NCBI GenBank assembly: GCA_033961575.1
Contig: CM066731.1
Location: 59,239,501-59,303,500, forward strand
Source: Aselliscus stoliczkanus
Lineage: Eukaryota > Chordata > Mammalia > Chiroptera > Hipposideridae
DNA: 64,000 nt
Direction of reading: 5' to 3'
Shown: positions 11,330-24,009 of the stretch, piece by piece
How positions within the stretch are numbered: the stretch's first letter is position 1
Layout: the number at the start of each line of letters is the position of its first letter
Notes under the pieces: generated by a model
The model's database searches: none
The model's input: only the letters and a program-made list of their open reading frames with translations
What the model was told of the DNA's origin: nothing
Translations under genes and position numbers: made by a program

Positions 11330-12271
11330 ATTTTTTCTATCAGCAAACAGATATGCTTTAAAATACTCAAGTGTGGAAGGAAGGAAGGAAGGAAGGAAGG
11401 AAGGAAGGAAGGAAGGAAGGAAGGAAGGAAGGAAGGAAGGAAGGAAGGAAGGAAGGAAGGAAGGAAGGTTCTTTTTTTGATCCCACATTCCTTTCCAATA
11501 ACCACCCCTTTTCTTGCTCCCTTTTCTAGAAAAACACCTCAGAATGGTTGTATATCCTCACAGACTCCACTTGCTCAACATTTGTTATCCATCCAAATAA
11601 ACCTTTACAAGGTCAAAAAAACCTCCACCTTGGGCCCTCACTCCTTATCCTACTTGACCTCTCAGCTATTTTTGCCATAGGTGATCACTCTCTTTTTCTA
11701 GATCTTTCTGTCACTTGTCTTCTAGAGACACCACACTCTCTTGGTGGCTCTCTTCCCACACAGCCCATTTCTTCTGTGTCGATTGTTGGCTCCTCTTCCT
11801 CCACATCCCCAAATGTTTTAGTCCTTAGGCCTCATACCTCCTGAGAATTCCTCCAACCTCATAGCTTTAAATACCATCCATAAGCTAACCACTAAAATTT
11901 GTACCTCCAGCCAAACCTCTCCTCTTCACTGCAGATGCCTATAGCCTGCCACCTACTTCACATATCTACTTGGATAACTAATAGGCATCCCAAATGTAGC
12001 ATGCTTAAACCTGGATTCCATTAATCCCCAATCTGTTCCTCCACCAGCATTTCCCATCTTGTAAACGGCACACTGTTAACCCAGTTACTCAGACTAAATG
12101 CCTGAAATGATCCTTCTTTCTTTCTCTCACATCTCACATCCAATCTGGAAAGAAAAATCCTATTGGCACTCATCAAAATGAACACTGAAAACTCTGCCAG
12201 CTCTCATCACCTCCACTGCTTACAGCGTAGACCAAGCCTCCATGTTTTGCCTGGACTGTTGCAATAGTGTT
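11330..12271 (+). repeat. L2 LINE ORF2 remnant, 5' portion (split by L1)
   Basis: A frame here retains diverged L2 reverse-transcriptase pieces: a LLDLSAIFAIGDHSLFLDL-like stretch (11641-11700) resembling the (A/F)D.VDHSLL block, then 'gctcctcttcctccacatcc', 'catagctttaaataccatcc' and 'tctcacatctcacatccaat'. It breaks off at 'ttgcctggactgttgcaata', where an L1 is inserted, and resumes at 18838. The 5' limit is uncertain. Confidence 0.75.
11375..11468. repeat. (GGAA)n microsatellite
   Basis: About 23 uninterrupted GGAA units within the L2 remnant. A minus-strand LPSF-repeat open frame is its translation. Confidence 0.97.
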
Positions 12272-12470
12272 ATTTTTTTTTTAATTCTTTTATAGTGAAA
12301 TAAACATTTTTTAAATTACTTTCAGATGTACAACACAGTGCAATAGTTATACTTTTTACCTCTCAAAGTGAAAACTCTCCTCCCCCAATTCGCCACCCCA
12401 CTCCCCCCCATAACATACATATCTATTACAATTACCTTGATTCCATTCCACACTATACTCCATCTCCCAT

Positions 12471-12471
12471 G

Positions 12472-12516
<45 letters not shown>
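12471..12516. repeat. (AT)n microsatellite in the L1 3'UTR
   Basis: About 22 AT units in the 3'UTR part of the antisense L1. Confidence 0.95.
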
Positions 12517-12522
<6 letters not shown>

Positions 12523-12949
12523 ATTCAATTACAGTTGGCATACAATATTATACTTCAACTTCAGTGATCAAGCCTCTACTCCATCCATGAAGTGGTCTCC
12601 CTAACAAGACATGTGACCAACTGACACCCCACAAAATATTTAAACCATTATTAATTGTGTTACCTGAACTGTCTTTCATATCCCTGTGGCAATATTGTAG
12701 TTACCTATTTATGCTGTCTAATCCCTTCCCCTTCTCCCTCATCCCCACCCCTCCCTACTAGCAACCATCAGTTTTCCTCTATATCTATGAGACTGTTCCT
12801 GTTTACTTTGCTCATTCATTCAGTTTTTCAGATTCCACATATAAGTGAGATCTTTGGTATTTGTCTTTCTCCGACTGACTTATTTCACTTAACATAATAA
12901 TCTCTAGGTCCATCCATATCGTTGCAAATGGTACGATTTCATTCATCTT

Positions 12950-15900
12950 TATAGCGGAGTAATACTCCATTGTATAAATGTACCACAGTTTCTTAATCCA
13001 GTCATCTACCGATGGGCATTTCGGTTGTTTTCAAGTCTTGGCTATTGTAAATAGTGCTGCAATGAACATAGGGGTGCATATATTTTTTTGAATTAGTGTC
13101 TTGGATTCTTCGGGGTAGATACCCAAGAGTGGAGGAATTGTGGGTCATTACCGCAGTTCCATTTCCAGTGTTTTGAGATAACTCCATGCTGATTTCCAAA
13201 ATAGCTACACCAATCTGCAGTCCCACCAACAGTGCACCAGGGTTCCCTTTTCTCCACACCCTCGCCAGCACTTGTTGTTTATTGATTTATTGATGATAGC
13301 CATTCTGACTGGAGTGAGGTGGTATCTCATTGTGGTTTTTATTTGCATTTCTCTGATGATTAGTGAGGTTGAACATTTTTCCATATGCCTGTAGGCCATC
13401 TGTATGTCCTCTTTAGAGAAATGCCTCTTCATATCTTCTGTCCATTTTTTAATTGGGTTGTTTGTTTTTTTGGTGTTGAGTTTCATAAGTGTTTTATAAA
13501 TTTTGGATATTAACCCCTTATTAGATATATTGTTGGCAAATATCTTCTCCTATTCAGTAGGCTGTCGTTTTGTTTTATTGATGATTTCCTTTGCTGTGAA
13601 AAAACTTTTAAGTTTGATGTAATCCCATATGTTCATTTTTTCTTTTATTTCCCTTACCCGAGGGGATATATCAGTAAAAATATTACATAGGGCAATGTCT
13701 GCAAATTTACTTCCTATGTTTTCTTTTAGGAGTTTTATGGCTTCATGTCTTACATTTAAGTCTGTAATCCATTTTGAGTTTGTTCTTGTATATGGTGTAA
13801 GTAGGTGGTCCATTTTCATTTTTTTACATGTGTCAGTCAAATTTTCCCTGCACCATTTATTAAATAGACTATCTTTACTCCAATGTAAATTCTTGCTTCC
13901 ATTGTCATAGATTAAATGACCATATATGGATGGGTTTATTCCTGAGTTCTCTATTCTATTCCATTGGTCTATGTGTCTGTTTTTATGCTAGTACCATACT
14001 TTTTTGATTACTGTAGCCTTGTAGTATGTTTTGATGTCAGGTAGCGTGATACCTCCCACTTTGTTCTTATTTCTCAAGATTGCCGTGCCTATTCGGGGTC
14101 TTTTGTGGTTCCATAATAATTTTAGGATTCTATGTTTTATTTCTGAGAAAAAATGTCCTTGGAAGTTTGATTGGAATTGCATTGAATCCATATATTGCCT
14201 TAGGTAGTATTGACATTTTAGCTGTATTAATTCTTCCTATCCATGAACATGGTATGTATTTCCATTTATTTGTATCTTCTTTGATTTCTCTCTTCAGTGT
14301 CTCATAATTTTCTGAGTACAGGTCTTCCACTTCTTTAGTTAAATTGATTCCTAGATATTTTATTGTTTTTGAAGCAATTGTAGAAGGGATTGATTTCCTG
14401 ATTTCTTCTTCTGATAGTTTATTATTGGTGAACACAAATGCAACTGATTTCTGAATATTCATTTTGTATCCTGCTACCTTACTAAATTCGTTTATCAGTT
14501 CTAACAATGTTTTGGTGGAGACTTTGGGATTCTCTATGTATGGTATCATCTCATCTGCATATAATGACAATTTTACTTCTTCCTTTCCAATTTGGATGCC
14601 TTTTATTTGATTTTCTTGTCTGATTTCTGTGGCTTGAACTTCCAGAACTATGTTGAATAGAAGCAGTGAAAGTGGGTTGCCTTTTCTTGTTCCTGATCTT
14701 AAGGGGAAAGCTTTTAGCATTTCCCCATTGAGTACGATGTTAGCTGTGGGCTTATCATATATGGCATTTTTATGCTGAGATATGATCCCACTATTCCCAC
14801 TTTGCTAAGAGTTTTTATCATAAATGGCTTTTGGGTTTTATCAAATGCTTTTTCTGCATCTATTGATATGGTCATATGATTTTTATTTTTCATTTTGTTA
14901 ATGTTATGTATTACGTTAATTTATTTGTGGATAGTAAACCAAACTTGTATACCAGGAATGAATCACACTTGATCGTGGTGTATGATCTTTTTAATGTGAT
15001 GCTAAATTGTTTTGCTAGTATTTTGTTCAGGATTTTTGCATCTATGTTCATTAGGGATATCAGCCTGTAGTTTTCTTTTTCTGTAATATCTGATTTTGGG
15101 ATCAGAGTAATAATGGCCTCATAAAAATGTTTTTGGGAGCCTTCCCTACTTCTGTATTTTTTGGAATAGTTTGAGGAGAATAGGTATTAATTCTTCTTTG
15201 AATGTTTTATAAAATTCAACTGTGACACGATCTGGTCCAGGAATTTTTGTTGGAAGATTGCTGATTATGATTCGATTTCTTTGGTAGTAATCAGTCTATT
15301 CATAGTTTCTGTTTCTTCTTGGTTCAGACTTGGTTGATTGTATGCTTCTAGAAATTTATCCATTTCTTCCAGAATGTTAAATTTGCTGGCATATAGTTGC
15401 TCGTAGTATTTTCTTAAAATTTTCTGTATTTCTGTCGTATCTGTTGTCACTTCTCCTTCATTTCTGATTTTATTAATTTGGGTCCTCTTGCTCTATAACT
15501 TGGTTAGTTTGGCTAAGAGTTTCTCGATTTTATCTTTCCAAAAAAACAATCTTGGATTCATTGATCTTTTATATTGTTTTTTGGTCTCTATTTCATTTAT
15601 TTCTGCTCTGGTCTTTATTATTTCCTTCCTTGTACTCCCTTTGGGCTTGTTTTGCTGTTCTTTTTCCAATTTCTTTAGGTGTAAAGATAGTCTGTTGATT
15701 TGAGATTTTTCTTCCTTCTTTAGGTATACCTGCACTGCTATGAACTTCCCTCTTAGTACAGCTTTTGCTGCATCCCAGAGATTTTGGGTTGTGGTGTTTT
15801 CATTTTCATTTGTCTCGAAGTATTTTTTTATTTCCTCCTTGATATCATTTGTGACCCACTCGCTATTTCGTAGCATGTTATTCAGCCTCCATGTATTTGA

Positions 15901-16600
15901 GTGCTTTCCAGGTTTCTTCTTATAATTGATTTATGGTTTCATAACACTGTCGTCAGAGAAGATGCTTGATATGATTTCAATCTTCTTAAATTTGTTGAGA
16001 CTTGTTTTGTGGCCTAACATGTGGTCTATCTCGGAAAATGTTCCATGTGCACTTGAGAAGAATGTATATTCTGTAACTTTGGGATGAAATGCTCTAAAAA
16101 TATCGATTACACCCAGCTGGTCTAAAGTGTCATTTAATACCACTATGTCCATTTTGGTTTTCTGTCTGGAGGATCTATCCATTGGTGACAACGGGGTTGA
16201 AGTCCCCTACTACGATAGTGTTACTTTTGATCTCTGTCTTTATGCCTGTCAAAATCTGTTTTATATATTTAGGAGCTCCTATGTTGGGTGCATGGATGTT
16301 TACTAGAGTTATGTCCTCTTGTTGAATCGATCCCTTTATTATTATGTAGTGCCCTTCTTTATCTTTTATTGTAGTCTTCATTTTGAAGTCTATTTTGCCC
16401 AAAATAAGTATTGCTACTTCAGCTTTTTTCTCATTTCCATTTGAGTGAAATATCTTATTCCATTCCTTTACTTTCAGTCTGTGTGTGTCTTTTGATCTGA
16501 GATGAGTCTCTTGTAGACAACATATGCATGGGTCCTGTTTTCTTATCCACTCAGCCACTCTGTGTTTTTGATTGGAGCATTTATCACATTCACATTTAAA
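12950..16600 (-). pseudogene. L1 ORF2p relic (endonuclease and reverse transcriptase)
   Basis: Minus-strand fragments run in family order: endonuclease (16558-16175, with CCLQETHLRSKDTHRLKV and VVGDFNPVV), linker (15876-15493, 15450-15265), reverse transcriptase (14720-14130, with [11 protein letters not shown]) and C-terminal region (13840-13002, with [10 protein letters not shown] and [10 protein letters not shown]). Frameshifts and stops separate them. The RT active-site FADD/YADD appears as YADE at 14550-14561, changing the second catalytic Asp to Glu. Confidence 0.92.
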
Positions 16601-16662
16601 GTGAATACTGGTAGGTGCATATATATTGCCATTTTGTTATTTGTATATCTTGTCTACCTGGG

Positions 16663-17610
16663 TTAGCTTGTTTTCCTCTTCCTTCTGTTTAAAAAAAGCC
16701 CTTTTAATATTTCCTGCAGTGCTGGCCTGGTGGTAAGGAACTCCTTAAGCTTATTCTTTTCTGAGAAGCTCTTTATCTCTCCTTCAATTTTAAGTGATAG
16801 CCGTGCTGGGTAGAGCAATCTTGGTTGTAGGCCTTTATTTTGTGTCACTTTAAATATCTCCTGCCACTCCCTTCTGGCCTGCAGAGTTTCTGTAGAAAAG
16901 TCAGCTGTTAGTCTAATAGGAGTTCCTTTGTATGTAACCTGCTGTCTTTCTTTTGCTGCTTTTAGGATTCTGTCTTTGTCTTTAACCTTTGTCATTTTAA
17001 CTATGATGTATCTTGGTGTGGGCCTGTTTGGGTTCAGCTTGTTTGGAATTCTCTGCACATCCTGGGCTTATATGTCGATTTCCTTCACAGGGTAGGGAAG
17101 TTTTCAGTCATTATTTCTTCAAATACATTCTCAATTCCTTGCTTCTTCTCTTCTCCTTCTGGTATTCCTGTATGCAATGTTTTTGTGCTTCATGTTGTGC
17201 CACATATCCCTTAAACTGTGTTCGGTTTTTTTTTTATTCTTTTGTCTTTTTGTTTTTCCAACTAGTGATTTCTGCTATTTTGTCTTCTAAATCTCTGATC
17301 CGATCCTCTGCTTCATTTAATCTACTGGTGATTCCTTTGAGTGTGTTCTTCATTTCAGCTATTGTATTCTTTAGTTCTAACTGGTTGTTTTTTAAATGTT
17401 TTCCCTATCCTTTTTTATGTCCTTGCTAAGTTCCTTAAACATTCTTATCATCAATGTTCTAAACTCTGACTCTGAAAGGCTGGATACCTCTGTTTCATTT
17501 AGTACCATTTCTAGAGGTTTCTTCTGATCCTTTACTTGGGACATGTTTCTTTGTTTCTTCATTCTGGGTGTCACTCTGTGATTTCTTCGATGTATTAGAT
17601 AGATCACCAA
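16663..17610 (-). pseudogene. L1 ORF1p relic (RNA-binding chaperone)
   Basis: Two main minus-strand pieces. 17610-17392 is an N-terminal basic and coiled-coil start with ESEFRTLMIRMFKEL. 17058-16663 is the RNA-recognition and C-terminal region, with PRYIIVKMTKVKDKDRILKA, RQQVTYKGTPIRL and RREWQEIFKV. These match the L1 ORF1p order. The frame between them is broken, so no full ORF1p can be made. Confidence 0.88.
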
Positions 17611-18837
17611 GAAAAAAAAGAGGGAAAAAAAAGAAAAGAAGAAAAAAAGGAAAAAAAAAAGTGGGGCAGGGGCTCTCCACCCTCATTAATCTGCAGATGA
17701 CTTGCTCAGCAATAGTCTCTGGGCAACTCATCACCAGCTGTTGGGGGGAAGGGCTCAACGTGTCATGTGCCCGCCTCCCTCTCAGGCTTGCAGTGAGCTT
17801 CCTGCAATTAGCTGCTGGGTGCTCTGGAATCATGCTCACTACCAAAAATCCTCACAGGTTATTGCAGGTTATCTGCTGCTGCAAAAAAGCCTCTGTGGCC
17901 TGCAGAGTTGGGGGCCAGGCAAGTGGAGTTCAAGGTCCCTCTGGCAACACAGCTCTAGGTGGGCAGGGCAGACCCCAAAGCACCATGGGATGTGGTCAGT
18001 GGCCCCCAGCAAGTCAGCGCAGCATGCATTCCTGCTCTGGTAACCAGCCTGCACAAACTCACCAGGAAAGCCCCAACCAGAACACGCAGATGCACAGCTC
18101 ACACCCCAACGCCCCCAGGAAAATTCTCAGTCTCAGGTGGGACTCCAAGGCAGCATGCACGCACAATCACACATGCACTCCTGCGCCAATTTCACCAGAC
18201 CAATGCAATCCCGGATCTGACCCTCTGTGGGAGGGCCAAACCCTAACAAAATGGTGCTCTCCTGTACACTACTCATGTGCAACCTCCACACTAGGGGAAC
18301 AGTGGTCCCAAAAACCTCCAGCTCCCTCACCAAAGTTGCTCAGTTCAGTCCATCCCTGCAGGCTCCTGGGCCCCGCTCACACAGCTATTCCCTCCACCAG
18401 GGACCAAGTGAGTACTGCCCAGCAAGCGAGCCCATGAGCCAGGCCCACTGGTTCTCCAGCTGCCCCCAGCCTCACCGAATCGAGCAAAGGGAATCCTCAC
18501 TAATTTCTACTGCCCACTACAGTGGAACTCCTCTTCCCGGCAAAGTAACTCTGGGCTGGTGAGCTCGATGTGGGGCTGGAGGGTCTCTCCCCATCCAGAG
18601 AAGCCTCCCCACCCCTGAGGTGTTCCTCACAGGGTTCGCCCTCTCTCGTCTCCGCCCATCCTATCAGACTCGACATGGTCTCCTCTTTAGGTCCTTCGTT
18701 TAGAGGTTCTGTTCATTTAGTGTTCCGGGGACCTCTAATGTTGAATGTTGTATAAATTATTTGTAATTTTGGTGTGATCCTGTGAGGCAATTGGCACAGC
18801 TTCTGTCTATTCCCCCATCTTACCAGAAGTCCCTCAC

Positions 18838-19455
18838 AGTAGCCTTTTAAATGTCTTCCCTACTTCTCCTACAGTATCTTTTCAATGAAGAAGTACTCTT
18901 TTCACATCTCTCTCCTTCTTCCCAGTGATTCCTATCATCCTGCAAAAGAAATCCAAAATCCTTTCCAAGGCCACGAAGACCCAACATGACTAACAGGTGT
19001 TCACCACTCTCATAAAGTGTCCTACCGTTCTCCTGTTTACTTACCCAACTCCACCTGCACTTGAAGAAGCCAAACTCATTCTTGCCCTAGGACTTCTAAA
19101 CTTGTCAGTCCCCTAGCCTGGAAAACACTTTGTCCTGATATTCACCTATATTTTTGCCTCACAATTCAGATTCTTGTCTTGTGCCACCTCCTCAAAGTAA
19201 AACTTTCCTGGTCACGTGATCTGAAAGCCTCATTCCCATTGTCACTCTCGATCTCTGACACGGCTTTGTTTCTCTGTCTGGCACTTGTCACCAATGGGCG
19301 TTATACATTTGTTTGTTATCCATCTCTCCCCTAGATCCCAAGCTCCATAAAAGTGGGGCTTTTGTGTTCACACCATCTTATCCCTAAAATGGAAAGCAGT
19401 GCTCGGCATGGAGTACATGGTCAATATATGTGTATTGATAAATGAATGTCTGAGT
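18838..19455 (+). repeat. L2 LINE, 3' portion (continuation after the L1)
   Basis: Resumes with 'agccttttaaatgtcttccc' (L2 GCCTCCTAACTGGTCTCCC) and ends in a clear L2 3' end: 'ccctagatcccaagctccat', 'gtggggcttttgtgttcaca' and 'tgtattgataaatgaatg'. Together with 11330-12271 it forms one old L2 split by the younger L1. Confidence 0.82.
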
Positions 19456-20510
19456 GACTTTTTCTGTTTTTGATACTGATTAAGACTCATTGGGATGTCC
19501 CTTTAGTTAGGAAAAAATAATGCACCTCACTAGTTGTGGTTAAAATAATTAATGGAGCATTGTGAAGTTGAGGATCTCTTTTCCCATGTGTAATTATTAG
19601 AGACATAGTTTCAATGTTATTTAATGTTAGAGTAGAATAAAAGATAAATGTATAGGTTTGCTCGACGTCAAATCAGCAAGGATCATGTGTGGTAAAACTG
19701 TTAATGAGAATGACATATTAATATCCCAGATTAAAAATATAAGAAAAGCAAGAAAGAATAGGAGGTGATAGATTTTCATTGCTTTGCATTTACCAGAGAG
19801 TAACTGAGATACCATTTATAGGACAAGGCTTCAGCAAGCAATTTGGTTATAGTAACAAAAGCACTGAAGTTATAAGCATTTCATAAAGGATTCGAGAAAG
19901 ACTTTAAATACCATCTATATGCACCTGAAGTTTTTCTCATCTGTTGTGAGAAAAGCATGAATAAATATTTCTAAAACACTGCAGCCTTAATATAGTGAAA
20001 ACATTAAAAAAAATTTATGTATTTATAAAACTTGTAACCATAAGTTTAATACTTAATAGGGTTGAATGGTTCAGGCAGGCTTATCCACTTAGGCCCAGGC
20101 ACACAGGTTCATTCCATGTAAATCGAAATTTTTATTCTTAATTTATATCTTTGATGTGGTAACAGATGAGCAACAGCTGCCTGGCAGGTATTTTGCAAGT
20201 ACCAACTTCTTTTTGGTTGTAGTACACATATTTAATATAGAATAAGAATTGGAGTCAGTAAAAGCTTTCGCTTTTATGAAATGCATAACGTTCAAATTCA
20301 GCATTCAAATTACCAGTGGCTTCTCTTACACATCCTAGCTACCCTGCTGCTACAGAGGGATTCTGAATCACCACCATCCTTTTATTAGGCCCATGTGATT
20401 TACTCACTCTATTGGAAGACACCCATAGCAATTGTCTGTTCTCGAGTCCAGTTCACTGTAATTGAATATAGTCCATCAGTTGAGGTTCCGTCTTCAGTGA
20501 AATTTGAAAA
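19456..20510. other. No recognised feature
   Basis: AT-rich unique-looking sequence with only short chance open frames on either strand. Confidence 0.4.
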
Positions 20511-20511
20511 A

Positions 20512-20705
20512 CAGCATTGTGTAGTAGAAAGCACTTTGACTTTAGAGCCAGACAGAAGAAGTCTCTTCTCACCCATTTATAGCTAAAGCTCAGTTATTTC
20601 ATCTGGAAAACAGGGATAATAATTCTAACATAAAGATATATTGGAAATATTTGAAAGGCCATATAGTACAAAGTCTCCAGAATGAGATGTACTCAATAAA
20701 AGAAA
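20512..20705 (+). repeat. MIR SINE
   Basis: 'cattgtgtagtagaaagcac', 'actttagagccagacag', 'cagttatttcatctggaaaa' and 'cagggataataattctaaca' follow the MIR order. Diverged but nearly complete. Confidence 0.82.
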
Positions 20706-20716
20706 GTTGTTACTTT

Positions 20717-20874
20717 TGTTGTTGTTGTTGTTGTTGTTTTTATTTGTGGGGTTTTTTTTGGGTTTTTTTTTGTGTGTTTTTAGGGCAGTGTCACTGACCC
20801 TCATATGTGGGATCTGAACCGGGGCCGCTGGCATCCCAAGCCAGCTCTTAACCACTGCGCCACTCGGCCAGCCC
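20717..20874 (-). repeat. Short tRNA-headed SINE
   Basis: The minus strand starts GGGCTGGCCGAGTGGCGCAG (A box) and contains GGTTCAGATCC (B box) and CATATGAGGGTCAGTGACAC. It then runs straight into a low-complexity tail of A-, ACA- and AAC-rich repeats (20717-20780). It lacks the GC-rich body of the long form, so it is a distinct short subtype sharing the same head. Confidence 0.88.
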
Positions 20875-20879
20875 ACTTA

Positions 20880-21747
20880 TTTTTTTTTTTAATCATTTTC
20901 CACTGCACAAGTGAAGGCAAATGCACTTCTGTTCTCTCTGTCGTGGTTCTGGGCTTGTTTCTGAGACAATTGGAGCAGACAGATGATTTAAGCACTTGAA
21001 GCTTCTGGAGGTATTCTTAGAGCACCTGAACCATCATTTTCAAAGAATCCATCATCATTTTATTGCTGCTGATGATACAGCATGCAATAGATTGCTGATT
21101 AAATGTAAAGCCATCTCATCTTGTTGCTGTGACATTGTTGAAGCCAGATTTCTCAGTCTTATTTCTCAGAAGCACAATGAGAAGGAACCATGTCTACCAT
21201 GCCCTCAAGGACATATTGAGAAGAATGCTTCATTCCACAAGGACATCTGTGTAACTTCAAACCCTCTGTTTTATCCAAGAAGGCAAATCACAGTGCCCTT
21301 GAGACAGCAGATGGTATTATAAGGATAGTAACAAATTCTTAAAAAGTGCACCACCTGTGAATCTCACAGCCATGTTATTCATAAAATAAATGCCTTTGTC
21401 ATATCACTGCTGTCATATCATGACACATTAGATTGTGGCCCCATATCCGTGGAGAACTGTTGCTAAATACCACCAGAGAACCTAATAGCAGAGGAACTGA
21501 AACCCTGGAGGTGAATGGGTAAACAGTAATGTATAAAATATATCAAGATAAAAGAGACAGACTAAGAGCATTTAGACATCAGTGATCTTATTTAGGGACT
21601 ATGCGAATATGTGCTTCACAATGCAAAATAATGGCTTCATAAACTGATATCCAAGGACAATACTCATGAAAATATGTCAAGAGAAAAAAAATCACCATTT
21701 ATTCATAAATTCATCATAACTGTCATCCTGATGAACAGATATAACCA

Positions 21748-21800
<53 letters not shown>

Positions 21801-23370
21801 CACACTGTTTAGAAGTAGCTAAACCCAGAAACCCAGAAAACTGAACTCGGAAGTTTTTCCCTATTTCCTGCAGACACTCTTCAGTTCATTGGCTGACTTC
21901 TGCAATGCAAGAAATAATTAGCACCCTGATTATACAACTTTAATATTGGTTGGCAAAAGAAAAAGATGAATAGTATTTATGTGATTGTCAAAGATGTAAC
22001 AGCTTTGCTGTTAGAGAAAAAGAATGAAAAACAATTTTTTGTCTGTATGGTCATTCTCTGCATTACATTGTCATGTGAAACTGAAAATCTGAGATTTGAA
22101 TACATTGAAAATCTTAGCCTTAAGCTCTCTGTTTATTGGTTTCTATCTTTGCTTGCTTTTGATTTTAACCTCATTGAAAACTCTAAGGACTCAGTCCTCA
22201 TCTCAAAAGGATGACTGTTTAACATGTCATTTATCGCTACCCTCTGTACAAAAATACAAGGTACAATATTACCATGGATCCAAACTGGAAATGACTCCCA
22301 AATGGGGATGTTTTCCTTAATGCTGGAAATTAAGGGTGCCCTTTAAGAAAGATTATAGCCCTAGGTGCTGGTTTCTGAAAGCTTTCTTTTCTGGAAGGCA
22401 GAGGCTTTTCAATGATATGCATTTTCAGTACATAGAAACCATTCAACATTATCATCATCATCGGTAATTGTACCATCATTTCTATAAAATAGTTAAATCA
22501 CATTTGCTTCTGGAAGTCTGGGTTAAATAAAAACTGCCGGTATTCCAATAACACTCTACTATTGGCTACACATAGTTTTTATGCGCATTCCTTAGTTTTA
22601 CCTGTAAAGAACTTCTGATGCTTTTGAACATTTGAAACATTTGTGATGCATAGCATTTTTTTAAAATTTGTTTTAACTTTGTGTCTTGCCCCTTTTTCTT
22701 GTTTCAACTCATGTCTTTTTAAAATCAGGAATATATGTATTTGATGAAATGAGCCATAGGCATATTTTAATAATTTTTGATAACTCCATAAGGGTAACAT
22801 CTGGCTGTTTATATCAAAAGGCAAAATCTGGTATTCATAAGAGTTTATACATAATATATATTTTAGATCAAATGAATTCTCTGTGAAGTTTTTACTCTGC
22901 CACCTAAAATAAATATATAAACTGAACAGGTTAATTGAATACTCTCTAACCATGAATAAGTAAATTCTTATTATAATACTTAATGCCATAATGTAGGTTT
23001 CCAAATTAATTTCCACTCTGCATTGCAATTCTGTGGAATTTCATCTGTATTATACTACTGCGTATACTTTGTACTGAATGGGGTCTCTTCATGACCAAAA
23101 TTTCTTTCAGGGATAAAGTATGAATCTAGTACTCATAAACTAAAATGGTCACTAAATGATTGGTTAGTGGTCTAAAGCAATTACTTTATTTTCTCAGCAT
23201 AACTGCCATATTTCTGGGAGTTTTACCTTTCTGAGAGAAGAATTCTAACAAATTGTGATTAAAGTCTGTTGAAGATCTTTTATGGACATGCCATTGTGCA
23301 GGTATATTAATTAAAATTAGGTGGGACATTAACATATATTTGTACCTTATCTTATATCAGTAACTGCAAG
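20880..23370. other. Unassigned, with one CA microsatellite
   Basis: No gene or clear repeat. Open frames at 20996-21322 (108 codons) and 22579-23028 (minus, 149 codons) have no domain, no conserved motif and AT-biased composition. Confidence 0.4.
21747..21808. repeat. (CA)n microsatellite
   Basis: About 22 CA units followed by CACACT variants. Confidence 0.97.
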
Positions 23371-23388
23371 AGTCAAAAATCTGACTCA

Positions 23389-23504
23389 AGGGCCGGCCGA
23401 GTGGTGTGGTGGTTAAGCGCTGGCTTGGGAAGCCAGCGGCTCCGGTTCGGTCCCACATATGAGGGCCAGTGACACTGCCCCCAGCAAAAGAAAAAAAAGA
23501 AATA
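23389..23504 (+). repeat. Short tRNA-headed SINE with perfect target duplication
   Basis: Head GGCCGGCCGAGTGGTGTGGT, B-box-like GGTTCGGTCCC and CATATGAGGGCCAGTGACAC, then a short A-rich tail. AAAAATCTGACTCA occurs identically at 23375-23388 and 23505-23518. The exact 14-bp duplication marks a recent insertion. Confidence 0.93.
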
Positions 23505-23518
23505 AAAAATCTGACTCA

Positions 23519-24005
23519 CACATTTCTAACTGAAAATACTGCACACCTCGTACAGTTATCTATTCCACATGAGTTACATGAGAGCCCTATGTGATGCTCT
23601 GTCCAGGCCTCTCCCTATTATCATCCTCTTCCCTCTCACTCATGGAACCTTCTGTACTTCAGTTGGGCTGCTTTCACTCAGGTGGAAGGAAGGAAATGCA
23701 TTAAGCCAATGTATATCATGTGAGCAGAGGGTACTCATCCCCTGAAACTTGTCTCCCAGATAAGTTCCTTGACAGACACAAGCACAGTTGCCAAGAAGAA
23801 ATTATACTCTTACAAGCAGGTGATGGGAAAAGAGGGAAGACCCCAGACACCAAAGGTGAGAAAGGCAGCAACTTAGTGACATAGTCCCACTTGTGCTTGG
23901 ACCACCCTGTACCTGTTTTTCATTAATTTTTGCTGCTTTCTTCTCCTCTTCTAGAATTCCAGCTGCTGCAGAGAAACTCAAGGACCTGTCTTCCACCCTC
24001 TCTTG
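23519..24005. other. No recognised feature
   Basis: Unique-looking sequence; a 64-codon minus-strand frame is not supported. Confidence 0.4.
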
Positions 24006-24009
24006 CTCA

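Larger units (their letters stand above)
12272..18837 (-). mobile_element. Near full-length L1 LINE, antisense, inactivated
   Basis: About 6.57 kb. On the minus strand a GC-rich 5'UTR (about 18837-17560) is followed by ORF1, ORF2, a 3'UTR and a poly(A) tail (T run at 12273-12283). It sits inside an L2 whose sequence resumes at 18838. CAATAG-like sequence on both sides (12261-12266 and CAGTAG at 18838-18843) may be a decayed target duplication. Frames are broken throughout. Confidence 0.93.

Noticed and set aside
11323..11505. LPSF-repeat open frame
   Set aside because: Translation of the GGAA microsatellite.
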